Assembly: GCA_030539395.1 (NCBI GenBank)
Contig: JAUNSC010000014.1
Location: forward strand, 1-64,000
Length of the DNA stretch: 64,000 nucleotides
Reading direction: 5' to 3'
Origin: Eubacteriales bacterium
GTDB lineage: Bacteria; Bacillota; Clostridia; Lachnospirales; Lachnospiraceae
Of the stretch, positions 51,101 through 58,696 are shown piece by piece. A model generated the notes under the pieces. The model was not told where the DNA came from, did not search any database, and worked only from the letters and a program-made list of their open reading frames with translations. Position 1 is the first letter of the stretch, and each line of letters starts with the position of its first letter. The position numbers and the translations under genes were made by a program.

Positions 51101-52117
51101 GTGAAAGGGTTAAGGTATCAGCTTAAAAACATTCGCCGGGACAAAATGTGTATTCTATCTTTTTTGCTGCCTATCCTTGTAGGATTGGCAATCAACCTAC
51201 TTTCGGGGGTAAGTTTTTCATCTCTTGGTGAAACGGCTTTCTGCATTTTGGAAAACGACCTTTCCGACAGTACAGTAGAGTGGCTGCAAACAAACGGAAG
51301 CGTTACAATGCTGCCCGATATGGCTTCTTTGAAAAATGCTGTGAATGACCCTGCGACACAGGCGATTGGTGTAATGCAAGACGGGAACGGAATTAAAACG
51401 CTGCTATCGGGCGATGAACTGCAAGTAAATACAGTGATTGGTAACACGCTTCCACAACTCTACGCTGAACGGGAAATGGCGGCTTTATCAAAAGTAACCA
51501 TTATCCCGACTGCGGATAACAGCGACGCACTTAAATCCCTGCTCATTGTGATAACAATGGTTACTGCTATGTTCATGGGCTGTACGTTTAATGCCATGAG
51601 CATTATTGGAGAAAAAGAAGATGGCATTGCGCTTATCAACGAAGTTTTGCCTATGACAAAAAAAGAGTATGTCGTTCAAAAAATCACTTTGGGGTTTGTG
51701 GGAAGTGTTCTATCCACGCTCTTAACTTCCCTCGTCTGTATGAAAATCACGGTCAGTCAAGCCTTGCCGCTACTGCTGTTAATTGTTCTATCTGCTTTTG
51801 TGGCTGCGTTGGTCGGGTTGTTTATAGGTCGCTTTTCAAACGGGCTTATAGTGGGAATTGTTTATATCAAAATTGTTATGATTTTCTTCCTCGCTCCACC
51901 CATTCTGTTTTATTTACTTATCCCGGCAGACAGCATATTACATGCTCTGTCCTATTTGCTCCCATCAAGTGCGACTTTTTACGGATTAATGGACTTGTTA
52001 AGCGGAGAAACGCAAGGCATTGGAATAAATCTTGTCGCGCTGTCGGCACATTGCCTTGTATGGCTGCTACTGTTTTTTGTCGTAGAGCATGGCAAGCACA
52101 AGAAAGTACTTGCGTAA
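51101..52117 (+). CDS. ABC-2 permease, subunit 2
   Basis: 338 residues from GTG 51101, preceded by AAGGAGGG five bases upstream. It has the same layout as subunit 1 (N-terminal helix, external loop, about six C-terminal helices such as VALVGLFIGRFSNGLIVGIV). Two related permeases plus one ATPase suggest a heterodimeric exporter. Followed by a hairpin at 52171. Confidence 0.82.
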   Translation: MKGLRYQLKNIRRDKMCILSFLLPILVGLAINLLSGVSFSSLGETAFCILENDLSDSTVEWLQTNGSVTMLPDMASLKNAVNDPATQAIGVMQDGNGIKTLLSGDELQVNTVIGNTLPQLYAEREMAALSKVTIIPTADNSDALKSLLIVITMVTAMFMGCTFNAMSIIGEKEDGIALINEVLPMTKKEYVVQKITLGFVGSVLSTLLTSLVCMKITVSQALPLLLLIVLSAFVAALVGLFIGRFSNGLIVGIVYIKIVMIFFLAPPILFYLLIPADSILHALSYLLPSSATFYGLMDLLSGETQGIGINLVALSAHCLVWLLLFFVVEHGKHKKVLA

Positions 52118-52170
52118 TATCACATAAAGCTGTGGCCTACGATTGAATTTATAGTAGCAAGCAATGTGAA

Positions 52171-52210
52171 GGCGGCAGCTTTGAATAACAATCAAAGCCG
52201 CCGTTTTCCT
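52171..52210. terminator. Terminator between convergent cargo operons
   Basis: GGCGGCAGCTTTGA (52171-52184) pairs with TCAAAGCCGCC (52192-52202) with a small bulge, followed by TTTTCCTTTTT. Confidence 0.7.
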
Positions 52211-52222
52211 TTTTACCTCTTC

Positions 52223-52777
52223 TTATTGTGTTTCATAATAATCGGTTCTCGTCATACCATATAAATAGTAATCGCAATAGGTATTCACCATTTTTCCGTC
52301 GCGGATATGTCCCTCACGCTTAAACCCTGCTTTTTCCAGTGTTTTATATGATGGGATATTTAGAACATGGACATCAGTCCATAATCGTTGTAATTCTGTT
52401 TTTTCAAAACAGAAAATCACTACTTCTGTTAATGCTTCTGCCATAAGCCCATTTCCTTGATAAATCGGGGAAAGCCGGAACGCCACCTTTGCCATACGAT
52501 CATTTTCAATGAGATATACCCACATCTCACCAATTACTTTATTGTCCTTTTTATAAACAATTCCCCAATGAAAGCTCTTTGTAGGCCTTTCTTTTTTTTG
52601 AAATAACAATTCCGGGTTTAAGTCACTTTTTCCGGGACGTTTCCCCCAATATTGATACAATGATTTGTCGCCCAACCATTCTTTCAAATCATCAATATCG
52701 TCATACTGCAAAGGACGTAATAGGAGCCTTTCTGTATCAAGTATCGGTTTGTTCTGAATATAATCTTGTAGTTTCAT
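52223..52777 (-). CDS. GNAT acetyltransferase (RimJ/RimL type)
   Basis: 184 residues. ERLLLRPLQYDDIDDLKEWL is the typical RimJ/L start and SPIYQGNGLMAEALTEV holds the acetyl-CoA loop (in place of the consensus R/QxxGxA/G). Ends CDYYLYGMTRTDYYE. Likely N-acetylates a protein or small molecule. Lies nine bases after the TrmO gene in a MerR-controlled operon. Confidence 0.87.
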   Translation of the reverse strand: MKLQDYIQNKPILDTERLLLRPLQYDDIDDLKEWLGDKSLYQYWGKRPGKSDLNPELLFQKKERPTKSFHWGIVYKKDNKVIGEMWVYLIENDRMAKVAFRLSPIYQGNGLMAEALTEVVIFCFEKTELQRLWTDVHVLNIPSYKTLEKAGFKREGHIRDGKMVNTYCDYYLYGMTRTDYYETQ

Positions 52778-52786
52778 AAAGCCCCC

Positions 52787-53263
52787 TTAGAAATTGAATA
52801 CTTGTTCCCAATTAAAGCAGCCGGATGCTTCTGTGCTTTTCGGCCATTCGCTGCACCATACGGGAACGCCGGGGGTCTCCACTCTGTCAAAACTCGGCGT
52901 ATATGGCTTTATATCCAATACGGGAGTGTTGTCGTTCGCGTCAATAAAAGTAAGCCGAATAATTCCCCTGTTAAGATCAATATTGATAATTTCTGATGTT
53001 GTTAAAGCAATAGGGTTAGGGCGGGCGGGCGATCTTGTGGCGAAAACGCCCATTACTGCTGGTGCATTTTTATAGGGCTGTTCGGTTTGTAACAATTTAC
53101 GGTCTGCTTGGTTATCACAATCGCTAAACCACCAGATTACATTGATATGACTAAATCCCTCCAATGCTTGCAGTCCGGGAATATATTCCGGCTCTAATTC
53201 TATAAATGCTCCGTTGTGATCATTCTTTACCTTTCCAATAGGTTTTAATTGATAATCGTTCAT
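52787..53263 (-). CDS. trmO: TrmO-like SAM-dependent methyltransferase
   Basis: 158 residues. IELEPEYIPGLQALEGFSHI and FATRSPARPNPIALT are the core motifs of the TrmO (YaeB/VirR) beta-barrel family, which methylates N6-threonylcarbamoyladenosine in tRNA with SAM; the family includes homologues of unknown substrate. DIKPYTPSFD is also typical. ATG 53263 has AGGAGG seven bases upstream. An element-borne copy may alter tRNA under stress; that is inference. Confidence 0.83.
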   Translation of the reverse strand: MNDYQLKPIGKVKNDHNGAFIELEPEYIPGLQALEGFSHINVIWWFSDCDNQADRKLLQTEQPYKNAPAVMGVFATRSPARPNPIALTTSEIINIDLNRGIIRLTFIDANDNTPVLDIKPYTPSFDRVETPGVPVWCSEWPKSTEASGCFNWEQVFNF

Positions 53264-53293
53264 ATCGTACCTCCTGTTTTTCGTTGTGAGTTC

Positions 53294-53324
53294 AGTATAA
53301 TACCTCACATCATGTGAGATACAA
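53294..53324 (-). promoter_or_regulatory. MerR-type promoter with 19-bp spacer
   Basis: On the minus strand TTGTAT (53319-53324), 19-bp spacer, TATACT (53294-53299). The spacer holds the palindrome CTCACATcATGTGAG (53304-53318). A 19-bp spacer with a dyad inside is diagnostic of MerR activation. Confidence 0.8.
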
Positions 53325-53329
53325 GAGGG

Positions 53330-53360
53330 AAAATAAAAATGCCCTGCATTTTTGCAGGAC
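53330..53360 (-). terminator. Terminator of the merR-like gene
   Basis: Minus-strand stem CCTGCA/TGCAGG (53343-53348 with 53353-53358, extendable) followed by ATTTTTATTTT. Confidence 0.75.
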
Positions 53361-53364
53361 ATTA

Positions 53365-54177
53365 CTACCTTAATTCCAAAGGTATTTGTATTTCAGTCAG
53401 GTACTTTGCCGGATTACTTTCATTCCACGACCCTCTATGCACAATTTGGCGCATAGGATTGGACATTCGATATTCACTGTTTTTTTGCAGCCATTCAGCA
53501 AAAGCAATATATGCTCCTTTGATATTTGAAAAATCACCATACACCATCGTACAGGCCATAACAGGTACAGGCTCAATAGTACGGAAACAGAATGGAGCTA
53601 TATTTTTACACGGTTTATTTACAGGAACGCATAACTCAATATCTACATTTTGTTCTTTATACTCTGTGTCGTGATAAACGGAAAATGTATGATTGGACAT
53701 TTCTATTTTCTGCTCTTTGGCAAAAGCAGAAAGTTCATTCCATAAATCACCCTCGGAGTAATATGTCGGAACAACTCTACGCAAAGATAACACTTGATAC
53801 TCTGGTATCGCCTTAATAGAAATATTGTAATGAAGTTCCCCTTTGCTTTCTTGTATCTCGTTTTTTGCTATCGCAATCTTCCGTATTTTCTCCTGCTCGT
53901 TTTGTATAGTCTGCTCGATTTCTAATCGCTTTTTATCAAGGGTTTCAAGAAGTAAACGATCATTCATTTCAAGCGCAAGCGCAATTTCAGAAACAAGAAA
54001 GCCACTGTCACGCAAATACAATATTCTGTTCAGACGGGGGATTTGAGTTACAGAGTACATTCGGTGTCCCGTCCATTTATCGACTTCTGCTGGTTTCAAC
54101 AGCCCCACTTCATCATAATATCGAAGCATACGAATAGATACTTGTGTCAGCTTTGAAAACTCACCTATTCTAAACAT
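53365..54177 (-). CDS. MerR-family regulator with GyrI-like ligand domain
   Basis: 270 residues. MerR winged helix (IGEFSKLTQVSIRMLRYYDE, then RMYSVTQIPRLNRILYLRDS), coiled coil (about 75-115), and a C-terminal GyrI-like effector domain (YQVLSLRRVVPTY to about residue 265) as in BmrR, which binds cationic hydrophobic drugs. It should activate the TrmO-GNAT operon through the 19-bp-spacer promoter. Its own promoter carries another dyad. Confidence 0.87.
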   Translation of the reverse strand: MFRIGEFSKLTQVSIRMLRYYDEVGLLKPAEVDKWTGHRMYSVTQIPRLNRILYLRDSGFLVSEIALALEMNDRLLLETLDKKRLEIEQTIQNEQEKIRKIAIAKNEIQESKGELHYNISIKAIPEYQVLSLRRVVPTYYSEGDLWNELSAFAKEQKIEMSNHTFSVYHDTEYKEQNVDIELCVPVNKPCKNIAPFCFRTIEPVPVMACTMVYGDFSNIKGAYIAFAEWLQKNSEYRMSNPMRQIVHRGSWNESNPAKYLTEIQIPLELR

Positions 54178-54197
54178 CTTATCACCTCTTGTATATC

Positions 54198-54227
54198 ATT
54201 ATACTTGAAGTTTTGTACACTTCAAGT
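54198..54227 (-). promoter_or_regulatory. Promoter and dyad of the merR-like gene
   Basis: ACTTGAAG (54203-54210) and CTTCAAGT (54220-54227) form a perfect dyad; minus-strand TATAAT lies at 54198-54203. Likely autoregulation. Between 54228 and 54360 there is no gene. Confidence 0.6.
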
Positions 54228-54361
54228 CGATTTTGCACATATCCATAACGGAGAAACGGCATAGCCCCAAAAGCTGCGCCGTTTTCCGAAAACAATTCTT
54301 TATGCTGTTCCAAAAAAATGTTTTGAAACCAAAATACTTGTTCCCATGGCGACACACAGGG

Positions 54362-54452
54362 CACAGTATCAGGAGAATCAGAATACACTTCGGATCCAAT
54401 GTTCTAAAATTAAGAATAAAAAAGCGATGCAGTCTGTTTGCATCGCTTTTTT
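54362..54452. repeat. Right copy of duplicated gene tail plus terminator
   Basis: A remnant of the last codons of the 46311-46976 gene (54362-54407), followed by a terminator (AAAGCGATGC 54421-54430 with GCATCGCTTT 54440-54449 and T run to 54452). The terminator loop shares AGTCTG with the left copy. Confidence 0.72.
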
Positions 54453-54467
54453 CGCTGCTGATAGATT

Positions 54468-54737
54468 TTATTTTAGCTTTGTCTCGTCTGTATCACTAAC
54501 CAGCCATTCCATTGAAACATGCAAGGCTTTTGCCAGCATAAGCAATTCTGCATCACAGACATGGCGCTGGTTCTTCTCTATACGTGAGATGATCAGAGGC
54601 GTCATATCCTCCATACCCATAAACTGAATCCTTTGGGCAAGCTCCTCTTGTGTAATCGGAGGCTTTTGCAGTGCGCGGCCCAATCTTACTTTATCAGAGC
54701 ATATATTTCCTTTTATTGCAAACATGCTTCTACCCAT
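54468..54737 (-). CDS. Small XRE-family regulator
   Basis: 89 residues with a Cro/cI helix-turn-helix (ITQEELAQRIQFMGMEDMTP, then IISRIEKNQRHVCDAELLML). Ends with MEWLVSD. GGAG eight bases before ATG 54737. Divergent from the following backbone operons, so it may repress them. 54738-54990 holds AT-rich repeats of ATTTAGATA type (about 54755 and 54850) that could be its binding sites. Confidence 0.8.
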   Translation of the reverse strand: MGRSMFAIKGNICSDKVRLGRALQKPPITQEELAQRIQFMGMEDMTPLIISRIEKNQRHVCDAELLMLAKALHVSMEWLVSDTDETKLK

Positions 54738-54994
54738 TCATAAATCTCCATTTTCTCTGTCTTATTTAGATATTTTTTATCGCGTCTATTGATTTTATAC
54801 TGAAACAAGATATAATGTTGGATAGAGTAGATATTTATTATCTTGTTTAGATAGAAGCATGCTTTTTTGATGATTGTCCGAGACCAATGCGGTTTATGCT
54901 TTGATAATGGCCATATAGTGAGATTGCGTAGTGAAGAACTTCTTTGGCGTGGTATGGCAGATAAAATGGCACAAAAGTGGCATAGGAAATGCCG

Positions 54995-55023
54995 ATGACA
55001 TGGAAAAGAAAATCTGTTATACT
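54995..55023 (+). promoter_or_regulatory. Backbone operon promoter C
   Basis: ATGACA (54995-55000), 17-bp spacer, TATACT (55018-55023), followed by TATATC as in promoters A and B. Confidence 0.6.
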
Positions 55024-55034
55024 TATATCGTCTA

Positions 55035-55067
55035 CAAGTGGGTTCTCAGGAATCTGCTTGTTTTTTT
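55035..55067 (+). terminator. Leader C attenuator
   Basis: An 11-bp stem with three G-T pairs (55035-55045 with 55050-55060), loop TCAG, then seven T. It begins only about 5 bases after the expected start of transcription and ends 25 bases before the next gene. Confidence 0.65.
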
Positions 55068-55092
55068 ATTTTCAGGAAAGGAGTTCGATATT

Positions 55093-55482
55093 ATGAAATA
55101 CTGTCCATATTGCGGCGGAGAACTTGCAAATCCGTCAGCCTCCTTTTGTACGGAATGCGGGGGATCGTTATCCTCTGCGGTCCCGGAGGAAGCGCCGGTT
55201 GCTGAAGCGCACCGGGAGAAGAAAAAGAGCAGCAAGAAACATGTAAAGAAAAGAAGATATGCAGGCAAAACAAAAAGACCAGCTGTTCCTGCGAAAGCTG
55301 GTGAGGCATCTGAGCCGGTAAGAGAAGATGATTATGACGGCTATTATGATGATGTCCGTCCCTTTGATGAAGGGGGAGGCCGTGAGGAGATTGACAAGGC
55401 GCTGGTTAAAAAGATTATATTGGTCGTGGCATGCGTTCTCTTAATTGCCGGAGCTTGTGTTGCACTTATGTACTTGATATAA
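55093..55482 (+). CDS. Zinc-ribbon membrane protein
   Basis: 129 residues. N-terminal zinc ribbon (YCPYCGGELANPSASFCTEC), a long basic and then acidic linker, and a C-terminal membrane helix (IILVVACVLLIAGACVALMY). Tail-anchored layout with the ribbon in the cytoplasm. AAAGGAG about ten bases before ATG 55093. Function unknown. Confidence 0.77.
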   Translation: MKYCPYCGGELANPSASFCTECGGSLSSAVPEEAPVAEAHREKKKSSKKHVKKRRYAGKTKRPAVPAKAGEASEPVREDDYDGYYDDVRPFDEGGGREEIDKALVKKIILVVACVLLIAGACVALMYLI

Positions 55483-55556
55483 ACAGCGAAATAAAATGTT
55501 GTAAATCACCTTATCCAATCGTGTAATGTAATTGAAAGGTCAAAGAGGTGATGAAC

Positions 55557-56120
55557 ATGATTTATTTGTCCAAAGGGATTGTAAAAGAAAACTCCACGGA
55601 ACATCTTCTCCAGGTGGCGAGATGTGGTCAGGAATATAGCTTATCCGGAGAACAGGCGGCATTGTGGCTGAACGGGAGGTTTGGATTTTCAGAGGCTAAA
55701 ACAGAATCGGAGAAGCGGACACTGAAGCATTTGGTAAGAATAGGTCTGGCAGAAACGGGAGCAGAAAATACTGATGTGGCAAGGTACAGAATCCTGACGC
55801 AGTGCATATGCTGCCCGGCGGTCAATGCAAAACCTGAGTGCTTTTTGAGTCATACGGAAAAGGAAATATTAGTCTGGCTTCGGAATGCCGGAATTCGACT
55901 GACGGTAGCAGAAATTATTTTTCTTAGAGAGCATAAGATCAAACCTGAATCCCGATATCTCCATGCTGAAAACCGACAGACGTTGGTGGAGGTAATCTAC
56001 ACAAAGAATACCATCGCAGATAATTGTCTGGAGCAGATCATGGAATGCGCCGAATGCAGGGATGAAACCATAAGGATATTGCTCGGCCTGCTGAAGAAAA
56101 AGAAACTAATCGTATTGTGA
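55557..56120 (+). CDS. Hypothetical protein of 187 residues
   Basis: Likely two winged-helix-like repeats: YSLSGEQAALWLNGRFGF with TLKHLVRIGLAET, and a later HTEKEILVWLRNAGIRLTVA with EIIFLREHKI. Three cysteines cluster in CICCPA. ATG 55557 fits AAAGAGGTG; ATG 55551 is possible. Possibly a DNA-binding adaptor; no family named. Confidence 0.68.
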   Translation: MIYLSKGIVKENSTEHLLQVARCGQEYSLSGEQAALWLNGRFGFSEAKTESEKRTLKHLVRIGLAETGAENTDVARYRILTQCICCPAVNAKPECFLSHTEKEILVWLRNAGIRLTVAEIIFLREHKIKPESRYLHAENRQTLVEVIYTKNTIADNCLEQIMECAECRDETIRILLGLLKKKKLIVL

Positions 56121-56130
56121 GGTGAAGCAG

Positions 56131-56595
56131 ATGAAGGAAAAGTTTTATGGATTGCCAGTGCCGTTACAGAAACAGATCGCCATAAGAATTGTAGGGGGCG
56201 CGGTTTTCCTGCTGTTGTTTGTTATCATCTTGCTTGGTTTCCGAGATTTCTATTTCAGCCTTCCCTGTCTATTATTGTCCGGGTTTCTGTTTATAAACGG
56301 GATTCGATTATGCTATAATAGTTTTGCCGGAAACTATATGTGCATCCAGGGAACCTGCGAGAAAATTGAAACGGTCGGGCTCCGAAAAAGAACTAAAGGG
56401 ATCTGGGTTCAACTGGAGGGAAACGTAGTGAAAATTCCTATTCGGCAAAGAATGAAGGCGCTCTCTATTGGCGATACTGTTATTATATACTTATCAGACA
56501 AAACCCCGGTATATGAGCATGAGGGCAATTATATGATATGCAGCTACTATGCACTGGGAACAGAAAAGAGAGGTAATCAAAATGGAAGCAGATAA
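56131..56595 (+). CDS. Hypothetical membrane protein of 154 residues
   Basis: Two adjacent N-terminal membrane helices (GGAVFLLLFVIILLGF and LPCLLLSGFLFINGI) and a C-terminal soluble beta-rich domain (TKGIWVQLEGNVVKIPI). GAGGTG before ATG 56131. It overlaps the next gene by 14 bases. Family not recognised. Confidence 0.7.
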   Translation: MKEKFYGLPVPLQKQIAIRIVGGAVFLLLFVIILLGFRDFYFSLPCLLLSGFLFINGIRLCYNSFAGNYMCIQGTCEKIETVGLRKRTKGIWVQLEGNVVKIPIRQRMKALSIGDTVIIYLSDKTPVYEHEGNYMICSYYALGTEKRGNQNGSR

Positions 56596-56743
56596 GGAGA
56601 TGTTGAATCGGCTCTTGAACGAAATACACGAGTTGGTCAAGGAAAACGAAAATGAAGACGGCACCTACCGATTTGACTTGCTGAAGGCAGTCATTGCTTT
56701 GGATTTCGCAAAAACGGAGATTGAAAAAGCTATTTTCAAGTGA
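56582..56743 (+). CDS. Hypothetical protein of 53 residues
   Basis: Acidic helical protein (MEADKEMLNRLLNEIHELVK, then LKAVIALDFAKTEIEKAIF) overlapping the previous gene. AGAGAGGT upstream gives a reasonable ribosome site. Function unknown. Confidence 0.62.
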   Translation: MEADKEMLNRLLNEIHELVKENENEDGTYRFDLLKAVIALDFAKTEIEKAIFK

Positions 56744-56756
56744 TTTTTCAGATGGA

Positions 56757-56785
56757 TTGACTATTGAAGCTGCATATGCTATAAT
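56757..56785 (+). promoter_or_regulatory. Backbone operon promoter B
   Basis: TTGACT (56757-56762), 17-bp spacer, TATAAT (56780-56785), followed by ACTTATATCAGTTTC, closely matching promoter A. Confidence 0.78.
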
Positions 56786-56840
56786 ACTTATATCAGTTTC
56801 AAGATTTCCAAAGAGAAATCACGAGTTTCAGAGTTTTCAA

Positions 56841-56880
56841 AGTGTCAATTAGCACAATTGTGTTGGTTGGCACTTTTTTT
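56841..56880 (+). terminator. Leader B attenuator
   Basis: AGTGTCAA (56841-56848) pairs with TTGGCACT (56867-56874), followed by seven T. The 3' part is identical to leader A hairpin 1. It lies about 50 bases after the predicted start of transcription. Confidence 0.8.
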
Positions 56881-56963
56881 GTTTCTTTTGGTTTCTGCCT
56901 GCAAAGCAGGTTTGAAATAAATATTTTTTATAGCAGGTAGCCCCTGCGAGAAAGGAGATTTCC

Positions 56964-57461
56964 ATGTTAAAAGTTTTTGCAACACAAGTCGTCGTATCCA
57001 AGGGTTATGACAATGCGCCAGCTCTTCGCTTTTCTGAGAATGGTGATTCTGTGAGGTTCCGTATCGGCAAGAAGGTCTATGATCCTCATGCTGAAAACGA
57101 CAGCCGCTGGATCAACCTTCCGGTCAAAGCGTTTAACGGCGTATGCGAACGCATCAAGAAGATGCAGCTGAAAGAGGGTTCCTTTGTGAATCTGATTGGC
57201 AGGCTGGACGAAGATTCCTGGGAAGATAAGGATACCAAAGAAACCAGAAAAATGATGGTTATTATTCTGGATGACATTGAGTATGCTTCCGGTGGAGGTA
57301 AGTCCAAGGAAAACCAGGCAACTGCAGGACAGCAGAATGCGGCTCCCCAGAATACTGCTCCGCAAAATGCTGCTTCAACTCCTGCGACAGGCGCTGAAGC
57401 ATCCGGAAATTTTACCGGGTATGAGGCATTTGGCGGCGGATCATTCTTTGATGAGAATTGA
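56964..57461 (+). CDS. ssb: Single-stranded DNA-binding protein
   Basis: 165 residues. OB-fold of the SSB type: residues RFRIGKKVYDPHAENDSRWI, LKEGSFVNLIGRLDEDSWED and MVIILDDIEYASGG follow SSB strand order. The linker is Gln/Asn/Ala-rich and the tail ends FGGGSFFDEN instead of the classic DDDIPF, so interaction with host partners may differ. AGAAAGGAG before the ATG. It probably coats element ssDNA on entry or replication. Confidence 0.85.
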   Translation: MLKVFATQVVVSKGYDNAPALRFSENGDSVRFRIGKKVYDPHAENDSRWINLPVKAFNGVCERIKKMQLKEGSFVNLIGRLDEDSWEDKDTKETRKMMVIILDDIEYASGGGKSKENQATAGQQNAAPQNTAPQNAASTPATGAEASGNFTGYEAFGGGSFFDEN

Positions 57462-57492
57462 TTGGAGCAACAATTGAATCGGGCGTATTAAG

Positions 57493-57536
57493 GCGCACAT
57501 GAGTTACAGACACTGTATGCTCATGTGCGCTTTTTT
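57493..57536 (+). terminator. Terminator after ssb and before the next operon genes
   Basis: A perfect 11-bp stem, GCGCACATGAG (57493-57503) with CTCATGTGCGC (57520-57530), then six T. The next start codon is only 22 bases downstream, so downstream expression needs read-through. Confidence 0.85.
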
Positions 57537-57557
57537 GCGTTTCAAAGGAGGTGTCTT

Positions 57558-57938
57558 ATGACAAATGAAACCTTTTGCCTTCTCTCTGAGGAGGAGAAAC
57601 ACACAAAATTTAAGGCTGCAATGAAGGGCAAGACAAAAGGATGTCTGAATGAAGAAGAACTTCATAGCATCTTGATGAGCATTTCCCTGAACAGGCAGTA
57701 TGCTATTTCGGTTTACCGAGATGGGGAGGAGTTTTGCCGCGTTTTGACAGCGACGAATGGTCTCAAAAGAAGAACCATTCTTGGTCATGCAGCCGCAGGT
57801 ATTGGAGAAATACCGGGAGAACAATTTGACTCATCGCAGGCGGCGGCAGTAATTTTGCATGATGCTGTTGACTGCAGCGATGTAAACTGCCTCTATATCT
57901 TTATTCCAAAGGAACGAAGTCAGAAAGGAACAGAGTGA
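57558..57938 (+). CDS. Hypothetical protein of 126 residues
   Basis: ATG 57558 after AAAGGAGG. Mixed alpha/beta protein with LNEEELHSILMSISLNRQYA and YIFIPKERSQKGTE at the end. It is coupled to the next gene (overlap of one base) and lies in the MoxR-vWA operon. No family recognised. Confidence 0.7.
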   Translation: MTNETFCLLSEEEKHTKFKAAMKGKTKGCLNEEELHSILMSISLNRQYAISVYRDGEEFCRVLTATNGLKRRTILGHAAAGIGEIPGEQFDSSQAAAVILHDAVDCSDVNCLYIFIPKERSQKGTE

Positions 57939-58693
57939 TGAATAAGAAAGATCAAAAAAGGCACATGGCATATGAGGCGCTGGTACTGTTGGGTATGCTG
58001 GCTTTGCTCACTTTTATATGCCGGCTATGGCCCATCCTGTTATTGATTATTCTCGGTATTTTTGCAGCGGTGATAAGACTGCTTTTTCTTTCGTCCAGAA
58101 AGATTGAAGTAATTGTACCACTTCCTCTTTTGCCGGAGCCGGTAAAAGAAGCGACCGAGAAGGATGTACAGGTACTTGCATATTCCGTCATACTCAGACG
58201 GGTTACAGAGCTTGTGCTATCTGAGTATCCGGAAGCAAGATGGATCTGGGAGGCCCCGAATGCCGAAAGGCTCATCCGGGAAAACCAGGAGGTATTCATC
58301 CTGCTGAACCGTGCCGGCGGATACCGCCGTGCCAGGGTCGTGATCCAAAACCTGCAGGTGGTTGGAATTGAGTATAATCCGCCGGTTGAGGAGAATGTGG
58401 TTTTGGAGCCGGAGGATAATGCCCCGGAACCTGAAGAAGAACCAGAGGTACAAAATTACGAGCTGCTGGCCTTTGAGTGGGCAGATGCTCATATTTTTGA
58501 GCTGAATGCCAGATGCAATGAAGCAATTGGGGAAAATCTCTCAGAATTGATTTTGCTTGCGGAAGAACTTCCGGTCCGGGAGAGTTGGGTAGATATCTGC
58601 CGGGAACTGATGAGAGCCGGGCTTACGGATGTTCAGTGTGTATCTGAGGGAATCAAAATTAATCTTACGCAGTCAAATGCAGAAAGGAAATAA
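57938..58693 (+). CDS. Hypothetical membrane protein of 251 residues in the MoxR-vWA operon
   Basis: Two N-terminal membrane helices close together (LVLLGMLALLTFICRLWPIL and LLIILGIFAAVIRLLFLS), then a cytoplasmic domain with an acidic Glu/Pro-rich linker (about residues 155-170). The soluble part (ILRRVTELVLSEYPEARWIW) is not recognised. ATG overlaps the preceding stop. It lies directly before the AAA ATPase gene (three bases), so it may anchor the ATPase-vWA pair to the membrane; that is inference. Confidence 0.7.
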   Translation: MNKKDQKRHMAYEALVLLGMLALLTFICRLWPILLLIILGIFAAVIRLLFLSSRKIEVIVPLPLLPEPVKEATEKDVQVLAYSVILRRVTELVLSEYPEARWIWEAPNAERLIRENQEVFILLNRAGGYRRARVVIQNLQVVGIEYNPPVEENVVLEPEDNAPEPEEEPEVQNYELLAFEWADAHIFELNARCNEAIGENLSELILLAEELPVRESWVDICRELMRAGLTDVQCVSEGIKINLTQSNAERK

Positions 58694-58696
58694 CGT

